A stretch of 25,907 nucleotides of DNA from Bacteroidales bacterium (GTDB taxonomy: Bacteria; Bacteroidota; Bacteroidia; Bacteroidales; ML635J-15): the NCBI GenBank assembly GCA_028701945.1, contig JAQVPT010000008.1, forward strand, positions 1-25,907. Reading direction: 5' to 3'. Of this stretch, positions 1 through 6,307 are shown one piece after another. Each line of letters opens with the position of its first letter. The first letter of the stretch is position 1. The translations under genes were made by a program, and so were the position numbers. The notes under the pieces were generated by a model. The model had not been told where the DNA came from, made no database searches, and worked only from the letters and a program-made list of their open reading frames with translations.

Positions 1-275
1 CTTTGTCTGAAAATTTCTGCAGATAAATGTAAATTGTCTGATTCATCAAATCCACCAATCCATAATGTGCTGGTAAAAATGGTTGAGGTTCCATCACCAA
101 TCGGGACAAAGTATTGAGAGCTACTCTGCCAATCCCAAAATTGATTTCCGACTGGTCTGATTAGTGCATCAACATTATTTACATCTAAATTTGTACTGTA
201 AGTTTGTGAAAATAAACAATAAGAAAAACTTGCAATAAGGCAAGTTAGCAATAGCTTTTGTGTAAATGTTCGCAT
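1..275 (-). CDS. Secreted protein, N-terminal fragment (probable large T9SS/PKD-type surface protein)
   Basis: An open frame starts at the ATG at 275 and runs off the left edge, giving 91 complete residues. It opens with MRTFTQKL, a hydrophobic stretch (LLLTCLIASFSYCLF) and SQ, a typical Sec signal peptide of this phylum. The mature part contains NNVDALIRPVGNQFWDWQ, then a YFVPIGDG stretch, LWIGGFDESDNLHLSAE and FRQ. From memory, this order (NNV-A-I, FW, VPxGxG, TLWIGGxD, NLHLAAE-YRQ) is the start of many large Bacteroidota cell-surface proteins that end in a T9SS sorting domain, but the C-terminus lies outside the window and cannot be checked. The function is unknown. A TATATTTG -7 element lies 39 bases upstream of the start. 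The gene diverges from the C25 peptidase gene. Confidence 0.75.
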   Translation of the reverse strand, partial: MRTFTQKLLLTCLIASFSYCLFSQTYSTNLDVNNVDALIRPVGNQFWDWQSSSQYFVPIGDGTSTIFTSTLWIGGFDESDNLHLSAEIFRQ

Positions 276-313
276 AATATGTCGTTTTAGGTTAGTAGCA
301 ATGCAATATTATC

Positions 314-340
314 CAAATATAGCAATAAAACTCATACAAA
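314..340 (-). promoter_or_regulatory. Bacteroidota-type promoter for the left-edge gene
   Basis: Reading the minus strand, TATATTTG (314-321) matches the TAnnTTTG -7 consensus of the phylum. A TTTG at 337-340 could be the -33 box, but the 15-base spacer is shorter than usual. The 5' leader would be about 30 bases. Seen in sequence; function inferred. Confidence 0.5.
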
Positions 341-558
341 TTTATTAATTGGTGTTTATTTTTGCGATAATTGGACATCTTTTATGTAAAATTGCTGCTA
401 ATTTTGGCCTTAAAAAGCGGTGGGTATTATTGTGATGCCGCCGAACAAAAGCAACTTTTATTTACACATTTGGGTCTTTTTGTATAAATTTACTACGATT
501 AGATTTAAGATTTAAATAAAATACGTAATTTTACTTTTTAAATAAAAAATAATTCACG

Positions 559-3500
559 ATGAAAAAAACTATTTTGTTAATGCTTTTTGTGATGATTGCT
601 TGTCTTGGCTTTACTCAATCACAGATAATTCTTAACTCAACCAAAACGAAAGCAGAACTTCTACAAAATTCTGATCAAAAATTAGTTTTTACTAATGATT
701 TAGAAGGCTTTTATGTTGCTACCGCTAAAACTAAAGATGGATTGTATTCTAGAATTGTTGTTCCAGAGTATTTTCCAGATAATAAAATTGGCTATCCTGA
801 ATTGCCTGTAATGACAAAACTTATTGAGGTGCCAGCAAATGCTGAGTTTAAAATCAATATAATAAGTTATGATGAACAGATTATTGATTTGAACGCGTAT
901 GGAGCAGAGTTTCCTTTAGTTCCTAATCAGCCTTCGGTGTCAAAAAGTCAAGATCCCACGACTGTTCCATTTGAAAAAAACGCATCAATTTATGCCACAA
1001 AGGAATATTACCAAACTGAATTAGTTTCAGTTGAAAACATTAGTAAAATGCGAGGTATTCAGGTTGCTCAACTTATTGTGTCTCCTTTTTCCTATGATAT
1101 TGAATCGAATGTTCTGACAATAAAAAATAATATTACGGTAGAAGTAGTTTTTAAAAATGGTGATATAGCAAAATCCGCTCTGTTAAAAACTAACAAATAT
1201 TCACCTGCTTTTGATGCGGCTTATCATAAACTTTGGAATTATAAGGAGCCAATGACGAAAGATGCGCTTTCACAGTATCCAATTAAATATGTTATAATTT
1301 CTCATCGAATGTTTGAGGACGCTCTGGCTCCTTATATTGAGTGGAAAACGAAAAAAGGTTTTTATGTTGATGTTCAATATACTGATGATATTGGAACAAC
1401 TACTGATGCAATACACACTTATATACAGGGATTATATGAGGCGGGAACTACTGAAAATCCTGCTCCTACATATTTATTGATTGTTGGTGATGTTGCTCAG
1501 GTTCCGACTTTCTCTGGTTCGGGACACAAAACGGATATGTATTATTGTGAATTTGACGGTAGTGGTGATTATATTCCTGAAATGTATTTTGGACGTTTTT
1601 CTGCAACCTCTGTTGCACAATTGTTACCACAAATTGAAAAAACTTTAATGTTTGAGCAATATACATTTCCTGATCCTTCTTATCTTGCAGAGGTTGTTCT
1701 TGTTGCTGGTAATGATGCTAATTTTGCTCCTACTCATGGAAATGGTCAGGTAAACTATGCACATAATTATTATTTTAACGAAGAGCATAATGTAGTTGAT
1801 AACATATATTTGCATCCTGCGTCGAACTCACAAGCTTCAGAGATAATTAGTAAAATTAGCGAAGGTGTTGGTTTTGTTAGTTATACGGCTCATTGTGGAT
1901 CTGCGGGTTGGGAGGGACCTGTTTTTAAGACACCTAATATACCTGGACTTCAAAATGAAAATGAATATTTCTTTAGTGTTGGAAATTGTTGTTTATCTAA
2001 TAAGTTTGATGATGCCGAATGTTTTGGAGAGGCTTTATTGAGAGCAGATAAAAAAGGTGCTGTAATACATCTTGGTGGGTCGAATTCAACTTATTGGGAC
2101 GAAGATTTTTACTGGAGTGTTGGTATTACAAGTCCAATAAATGCAAATCCTACTTATGAGGGAACAACTCAAGCTACTTATGATCATCTTTTTCATGAAA
2201 ACGATGAGGATCCTTATTTTTCAGCAGGACAAATGAATTATATAGGGAATTTGGCTGTAAATGAGAGTACTTCGACACGGAAAAAATATTACTGGGAGAT
2301 TTATCATGTTATGGGAGATCCTTCTGTAATGCCTTATGTTGGTATTCCTGAACCAGTTGTTGCTGAATATCTGTCAACACTCCCAATTGGCATGTCGTCA
2401 TTAACTGTAAATACCGAGGCTATAGCTTATGTAGCAATAAGTATTAATGGAGTATTACTTGATGCCAAATTAGCTGACCAAACCGGAGTGGTTGTTCTTG
2501 AATTTGAACCTCTTACTACGGTTGAGAATGCTGATATTGTTATTACAAAGCAATTTAGAGCACCTCATATTAACGAAATAATGGTTATCCCAAATGATAA
2601 TGATTATGATGCTATGCTTCAATCAATCAATGTCCCGGGAACTATGGTACATGTTACAGAATCAACTTTAAGTCCACAGTTTACTATTCTTAATTTAGGA
2701 CAAATTGATATGACTTCTTTAACAGTTGGTTATACGCTAAACGGAGGTGTTGCTATTGAAGAAAATTGGACTGGAAATTTAGCTACTCTTGAGTCAGAAA
2801 TTGTTAGTTTTCCTGAAATAAGTCTATCAGCAGGCGAAAATGTAATTGTTGCTTATGTAAGCTCTCCGAATGGACAAACAGACGAGTATCCCGACAACGA
2901 CCAAGCAACGAAAAGTGTTTTGGTTTATGCAGGAAATGCTAAACTTATGGAAGCTATTACTCCCGAAAATGTTTTATGTAACACGACTTCTTTTATTCCA
3001 GAAGTTGTACTAAAAAACTTTGATACATTTACGCTTTCTTCTGCAAAAATAACTTACGAATGTGGAGATATTACTGATGTGTTGAATTGGACAGGACAGA
3101 TTGCTCAAAATGAGTCAGTAAACATTGTTTTCCCTGAAAATTCTTTCCCAGTAGGCAATAATACTATTACATATTCTATTGAAAGCATTAATGAAGGCAA
3201 TAATTTTGCTACTAATGGTAACAGTTTAAGTGTCGATTTTATGGTTGTTGCATCTGGAGATAAATATGAACTTGACTTATTAACAGATAAGTATGGAGAT
3301 GAAATTACTTGGGAGCTTGTTGATGATGCTACGTTAAATGTTTTATATTCTGAAGGTCCTTATCCAAGTGGAACAGAAGCTCATTATATAACTGAGTTTT
3401 GCTTAGGCCCTGGTTGTTACACTTTTACGATATTTGATTCTTATGGTGATGGTATGAGCCCATGGTGGGGAAATAAAGGACGCGTAAAAATAACAAACCT

Positions 3501-4053
3501 AGCGACTCAAGTTGTCGTATATGACCTTGCTGGGAATGCTTTTTCTGATGAAGCATCATTTGAATTTTGTGTGGAAATGATAGGTTGCCCTGATACTATG
3601 ACTGTTGGTGTCGGTGATGTTCCATTTGAATTATTAAGTGGTATCCCAGCAGGAGGGACTTATTCTGGTATTGGTGTTACAGATAATATCTTTAACCCTG
3701 CTGTTGCTGGTGAAGGCTTTCATACAATTACATATCATTATGCTTTTGAAGGTAATGATGAGCTAACATGTGAGTTTGAAATTAGTGTAATTGCAACCGA
3801 AATAATTAGTAATAATACTGAAAAACTAAGTCTTTATCCTAATCCGACTAACGGAATGATAAATATTGGATTTGAGAATATCCAAAATAGAAATATCGAG
3901 GTGCTTAACCTTTGCGGACAGATTGTTAAAACTGCAAATTCTGATTCTGATAAAATTGAGATGAATCTTTCTGGATTAGCTGAAGGAACTTATATTGTTA
4001 AGGTGCAATCTGATAAAACAGTTTCGTTATTGAAGATAAATATTGTGAAATAA
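559..4053 (+). CDS. Gingipain-like C25 family cysteine peptidase with T9SS sorting domain
   Basis: The 1164-residue protein begins with a signal peptide (MKKTILLMLFVMIACLG). Residues ~25-215 look like a C25 propeptide. Residues ~244-595 look like the C25 catalytic domain, from YVIISHRMF through LLIVGDVAQVPTF to HVMGDPSVMPY. Likely catalytic residues are His445 (YTAHCGSAGW) and Cys478 (GNCCLSNKF, where C-x4-F matches the gingipain CVNGDF pattern). Beta-sandwich, CARDB-like segments follow. Residues ~903-1005 form a module with GCYTFTIFDSYGDGM, and 1010-1080 an immunoglobulin-like module (GGTYSGIGV). The last ~77 residues, from LYPNPTNG, are a type A T9SS sorting domain. The protein is expected to be exported by T9SS and either anchored to the surface or released. 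Specificity for Arg or Lys cannot be told from sequence. No clear -7 box was found upstream; TAATTTTA at 526-533 is only a near match. Confidence 0.9.
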   Translation: MKKTILLMLFVMIACLGFTQSQIILNSTKTKAELLQNSDQKLVFTNDLEGFYVATAKTKDGLYSRIVVPEYFPDNKIGYPELPVMTKLIEVPANAEFKINIISYDEQIIDLNAYGAEFPLVPNQPSVSKSQDPTTVPFEKNASIYATKEYYQTELVSVENISKMRGIQVAQLIVSPFSYDIESNVLTIKNNITVEVVFKNGDIAKSALLKTNKYSPAFDAAYHKLWNYKEPMTKDALSQYPIKYVIISHRMFEDALAPYIEWKTKKGFYVDVQYTDDIGTTTDAIHTYIQGLYEAGTTENPAPTYLLIVGDVAQVPTFSGSGHKTDMYYCEFDGSGDYIPEMYFGRFSATSVAQLLPQIEKTLMFEQYTFPDPSYLAEVVLVAGNDANFAPTHGNGQVNYAHNYYFNEEHNVVDNIYLHPASNSQASEIISKISEGVGFVSYTAHCGSAGWEGPVFKTPNIPGLQNENEYFFSVGNCCLSNKFDDAECFGEALLRADKKGAVIHLGGSNSTYWDEDFYWSVGITSPINANPTYEGTTQATYDHLFHENDEDPYFSAGQMNYIGNLAVNESTSTRKKYYWEIYHVMGDPSVMPYVGIPEPVVAEYLSTLPIGMSSLTVNTEAIAYVAISINGVLLDAKLADQTGVVVLEFEPLTTVENADIVITKQFRAPHINEIMVIPNDNDYDAMLQSINVPGTMVHVTESTLSPQFTILNLGQIDMTSLTVGYTLNGGVAIEENWTGNLATLESEIVSFPEISLSAGENVIVAYVSSPNGQTDEYPDNDQATKSVLVYAGNAKLMEAITPENVLCNTTSFIPEVVLKNFDTFTLSSAKITYECGDITDVLNWTGQIAQNESVNIVFPENSFPVGNNTITYSIESINEGNNFATNGNSLSVDFMVVASGDKYELDLLTDKYGDEITWELVDDATLNVLYSEGPYPSGTEAHYITEFCLGPGCYTFTIFDSYGDGMSPWWGNKGRVKITNLATQVVVYDLAGNAFSDEASFEFCVEMIGCPDTMTVGVGDVPFELLSGIPAGGTYSGIGVTDNIFNPAVAGEGFHTITYHYAFEGNDELTCEFEISVIATEIISNNTEKLSLYPNPTNGMINIGFENIQNRNIEVLNLCGQIVKTANSDSDKIEMNLSGLAEGTYIVKVQSDKTVSLLKINIVK

Positions 4054-4073
4054 AAATTGTGATTCTGTGATCC

Positions 4074-4160
4074 AGTAATCGGTAATTAGTAATCAGTAAT
4101 CGGTAAATTTGCACAAAAAAACCGATAAACCGATAAACCGATAAACCGATAAACTGGTAA
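4074..4160. repeat. Two adjoining short tandem arrays (7-bp GTAATC type, then 8-bp ACCGATAA)
   Basis: Positions 4074-4108 are five 7-bp units of the form RGTAATC (AGTAATC, GGTAATT, AGTAATC, AGTAATC, GGTAAAT). Positions 4121-4152 are four perfect copies of ACCGATAA, followed by one degenerate copy (ACTGGTAA) to 4160. The ATCGGT in the first array is complementary to ACCGAT in the second, so transcripts from either side could fold into hairpins. The arrays fill most of the spacer between the convergent C25 peptidase and yehS genes. Confidence 0.9.
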
Positions 4161-4165
4161 ACACA

Positions 4166-4612
4166 TCACTTCTGCAATCCTATTAAGAAGTATCTCAAAA
4201 TTTGGTCTTTACATTCACGATATTTTGAGTTGTCAGGTTTGCGGAAGAATGCACTTAGTTCGTGTTTACTTATTGGGTATTCCGCGATTTCAAGGAGTTT
4301 TAGAATATCTTCATCTTTTAGGTTAAGAGCAATCTTTAATTTTCTGAAAATAATATTATTGTTTAGCACCTTTTCGGCAACCGGTTCCTTTCCTTCTTGC
4401 TTACCACGTTGTAAAATGATAAAACCATTTAAGAACATTGCAAAATCATAGTCAGATAAACGGATGTAACCTTCGTCATTTTCCTTTTTTAAGTTTCCAG
4501 AAATAGTTTCACGATTTGTTTTACAATTGCCCAAAGCAAAAATATCAATCATTGTTGTGTCATTGTAATCATAAATAAATCGTAAGCGTCGAAGAATATC
4601 GTTATTGGTCAT
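4166..4612 (-). CDS. yehS: DUF1456 family protein (YehS-like)
   Basis: The 148-residue cytoplasmic protein consists of two related halves, the usual layout of DUF1456. The first half begins TNNDILRRLRF and ends AMFLNGFIILQRGKQEG. The second begins LNNNIIFRKLKIALNLKDED and ends FFRKPDNSKYRECKDQILR, then YFLIGLQK. These blocks closely match E. coli YehS as remembered (NNNI-LKKLRIA-LK-DDI, APDHKNFRECGDQ-LRYFLRGL). The biochemical function of the family is not established. The start at 4612 is supported by alignment to the MxxNDILR start of the family and by a TATCTTTG box only 10 bases upstream, which implies a very short leader. The gene stands alone: its 3' end faces the short tandem arrays, and its 5' side faces the repeat-rich region. 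Confidence 0.88.
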   Translation of the reverse strand: MTNNDILRRLRFIYDYNDTTMIDIFALGNCKTNRETISGNLKKENDEGYIRLSDYDFAMFLNGFIILQRGKQEGKEPVAEKVLNNNIIFRKLKIALNLKDEDILKLLEIAEYPISKHELSAFFRKPDNSKYRECKDQILRYFLIGLQK

Positions 4613-4622
4613 GTTTTTTTTA

Positions 4623-4658
4623 CAAAGATAATAGAAATAAATAATAGCAGACTGTCAA
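4623..4658 (-). promoter_or_regulatory. Promoter of yehS
   Basis: On the minus strand TATCTTTG (4623-4630) is a perfect TAnnTTTG -7 element. A TTG at 4656-4658 is a possible -33 box, although the 25-base spacer is long. The expected start of transcription lies only a few bases before the ATG at 4612. Confidence 0.6.
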
Positions 4659-4670
4659 TTTTAATTTTAT

Positions 4671-4874
4671 CAGGGCAAACGCATACTTTTCTTTTGTCAT
4701 GCTTTTTGGAGTGCTATGCACCAAAAAATCATGCCAAAAGATATTCATCGGCATATTTTAACCCTTGACTTTCACTACGTTCAGTCAAAGGTTAAAATAA
4801 ATGAGTCTTTCAGACTCAAAAGTAATGAAAAACATTTGAAATTATTATGATAAGAAAAGTCTGCGTTTGACCTG
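4671..4874. mobile_element. MITE-like or structured-RNA element with 23-bp terminal inverted repeats
   Basis: The left end (4671-4693, starting CAGGGCAAACGCATAC) and the right end (4852-4874) are inverted copies that match at 21 of 23 bases. Between them lie three more hairpins: an imperfect one at 4691-4740 (arms beginning CTTTTGTCATG and ending CATGCCAAAAG), one at 4755-4798 (15-bp arms ATTTTAACCCTTGAC and GTCAAAGGTTAAAAT, one mismatch) and one at 4802-4818 (7-bp arms TGAGTCT and AGACTCA, 3-base loop). There is no open frame of note. The layout suits a small non-autonomous element or a multi-branched RNA. No clear target-site duplication is visible and no transposase lies in the window. Confidence 0.6.
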
Positions 4875-4980
4875 TTAACTTTATGACTTTTTGAGCGTAT
4901 TTGATAACCCAAATAAGTCGTTCTATCAAGGTTTTAATGGATTACAGAATCACATTAATACATTTGAACAATTGAACAAC

Positions 4981-5072
4981 AAACAAGTATTCGGTGATTT
5001 TTGTATTCGGTAATCGGTGAGATTTGTGCAAATGCTTTATGATTATTGATAGCTTGAGATTTTGAAGTAAGA
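4981..5072 (+). repeat. 92-bp dispersed repeat, copy A
   Basis: The repeat starts AAACAAGTATTCGGTGAT, has a middle section GAGATTTGTGCAAATGC and ends TTTTGAAGTAAGA. It differs from copy B at about 7 of 92 positions by eye. It is preceded by GAACAATTGAACAAC and followed by further GAACA-type short repeats. Confidence 0.9.
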
Positions 5073-5132
5073 GCAAGAGAACATTAGAACAACGGCGAAG
5101 CCCTCACGAGCAAAGCGAGTAATAGAACAAAA

Positions 5133-5224
5133 AAACAAGTAATCGGTGATGTCAGTAATCGGTAATCGTTGAGATTTGTGCAAATGCTTTATGTTTATTG
5201 ATAGCTTGAGATTTTGAAGTAAGA
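5133..5224 (+). repeat. 92-bp dispersed repeat, copy B
   Basis: This copy has exactly the same length and ends as copies A and C (AAACAAGTAATCGGTGATGT to TTTTGAAGTAAGA), with no insertions or deletions. It runs straight into a 7-bp AACAACG tandem array. Confidence 0.9.
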
Positions 5225-5251
5225 ACAACGAACAACGAACAACGAACAACG
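5224..5251. repeat. 7-bp tandem array (AACAACG) x4
   Basis: Four perfect copies of AACAACG begin at the last base of 92-bp copy B. A further broken copy follows (AAACAATCG, then AACAACG) to about 5267. Confidence 0.9.
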
Positions 5252-5293
5252 AAACAATCGAACAACGAGAAGTAGAGATTCTATAAACATAAG

Positions 5294-5390
5294 CTTGTGT
5301 CCTTTGTGAATTCTTAGTGTCCTTAGTGGTTTCTTTTATTTTACCACAAGGGGAACAAAATAATAGCACAAAGAGCACAAAGGGAAAAGT
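5294..5390. repeat. Imperfect inverted repeat of CTTTGTG / CTTAGTG phrases
   Basis: The left half (5294-5340) holds CCTTTGTG, TCTTAGTG and CCTTAGTGGT. The right half (5341-5390) holds ACCACAAGG, GCACAAAG and GCACAAAGGG, which are the same phrases reversed and complemented. A transcript could form a long imperfect hairpin. From memory, similar CCACAAAG-CACAAAG intergenic repeats occur in many environmental bacterial genomes and often create spurious protein calls. Confidence 0.7.
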
Positions 5391-5424
5391 AAAACTCACT
5401 GTATCGAAGAATCACAGGAACAAC

Positions 5425-5516
5425 AAACAAGTAATCGGTGATGTCAGTAATCGGTAGTCGGTGAGATTTGTGCAAATTCTTTAAGATTATTGAAAGCTAG
5501 ATATTTTGAAGTAAGA
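5425..5516 (+). repeat. 92-bp dispersed repeat, copy C
   Basis: This is the most diverged copy, differing from copy B at about 8 of 92 positions, all of them substitutions. Its end (GAAGTAAGA) runs directly into the GAACATTC array. Confidence 0.9.
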
Positions 5517-5606
5517 ACATTCGAACATTCGAACATTCGAACATTTGAACAATGGAACAAGCGAACAGAATCACGGCATCACAGGATCACAGAATCACAG
5601 AATCAC
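5515..5606. repeat. Two adjoining 8-bp tandem arrays (GAACATTC, then AGAATCAC)
   Basis: From 5515, 8-bp units read GAACATTC three times, then GAACATTT, GAACAATG, GAACAAGC and GAACAGAA, so GAAC is kept while the second half drifts. From 5567, units read AGAATCAC, GGCATCAC, AGGATCAC, AGAATCAC and AGAATCAC. The two arrays overlap by a few bases at the switch. Confidence 0.85.
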
Positions 5607-5644
5607 AATATTCCTGATTATCAATTGTCATAGTCCCATCCCAT

Positions 5645-6304
5645 CTATTTTACACTAAATATTTCGTCAAGTTTATATGTTCTGTTTTTTTCTTCGGACA
5701 GATATGCGTTAATCATTGCATGTGCAAGAATAGCGGTGTCAATTCCTCGATATTTTCTGATAAAAGGGAGTGTTTTAGAAAAGAAATTAACAAGTTTAGC
5801 AGTAAATTCTTCTCCTGTCCTTTTTTCAGTGCGTTGTCCCATCAATACACTTGGTTGAAAGATTAGGCATCTCTCAAATGATAATTCTTTAATTTTATTT
5901 TCTAGTTGCCCTTTGATTTTTGAATAAAATATTGACGATTTTGAATTTGCTCCAGCAGATGATATTAATACGATGGCTTCTGCATTATTTTCTCGTGCAG
6001 CTTTTGCTACTTCGTATTGGTAGGTTACATCAACTTTATACTGATTCTCTTTTGTGCGAGCTTTTTTAATAGTTGTTCCCATACATGAAAACAGAACATC
6101 TCCTTTTACATTTTCGGCAAAGCTTTCAGGTTTGTCAAAATCGACAATATATTCTTGCAGCTTATCATTTGAAAGGCCTGTTTTTCTTCTACCGAATATG
6201 ATTACTTTCTCAAAATTATCGTTTTTAATCAGTTGTTTTGTTAGTTCGAAGCCAGTTAAACCGGTTGCTCCAATTACAATAGCCGTTTTTCTATTTTTTG
6301 TCAT
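5645..6304 (-). CDS. NAD(P)-binding Rossmann-fold protein (atypical SDR, HTATIP2/TIP30-like)
   Basis: The 219-residue protein has an N-terminal dinucleotide-binding loop GATGLTGFE (residues 12-20) after a short hydrophobic strand (TAIVIGATG). It then shows LFSCMGTTIKKA, a VLISSAGANSKSS strand-loop and YSKIKGQLE, a Y-x3-K pair in the position expected for the short-chain dehydrogenase active site. The sequence pattern and length fit the small HTATIP2-like group of atypical SDRs. The substrate is unknown. It is the second gene of a minus-strand operon: its ATG lies three bases after the stop of the upstream degQ-like gene, so the two are probably co-transcribed and translationally close. No terminator is obvious; transcripts would run into the 8-bp arrays. 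Confidence 0.85.
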   Translation of the reverse strand: MTKNRKTAIVIGATGLTGFELTKQLIKNDNFEKVIIFGRRKTGLSNDKLQEYIVDFDKPESFAENVKGDVLFSCMGTTIKKARTKENQYKVDVTYQYEVAKAARENNAEAIVLISSAGANSKSSIFYSKIKGQLENKIKELSFERCLIFQPSVLMGQRTEKRTGEEFTAKLVNFFSKTLPFIRKYRGIDTAILAHAMINAYLSEEKNRTYKLDEIFSVK

Positions 6305-6307
6305 TTA

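Larger units (their letters stand above)
4875..5644. other. Gene-free repeat-rich spacer
   Basis: This ~770-base stretch holds no convincing gene. It contains three copies of a 92-bp repeat, several 7- and 8-bp tandem arrays and a CTTTGTG/CACAAAG inverted repeat, each listed separately. The one long open frame here (minus strand, 5043-5399) is an artefact of the repeats. What is left outside the repeats (about 4875-4970 and 5607-5644) shows nothing recognisable. Confidence 0.8.

Noticed and set aside
5043..5399. A 118-codon open frame on the minus strand
   Set aside because: It is built from the 92-bp repeat, the AACAACG array and the CTTTGTG inverted repeat; the translation is Phe/Ser/Cys-rich and resembles no protein, so it is a repeat artefact.
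4981..5516. Repeats as a possible CRISPR array
   Set aside because: The units are 92 bp, there are only three, the gaps are unequal (60 and 200 bases) and filled by short tandem repeats, and no cas gene is present.
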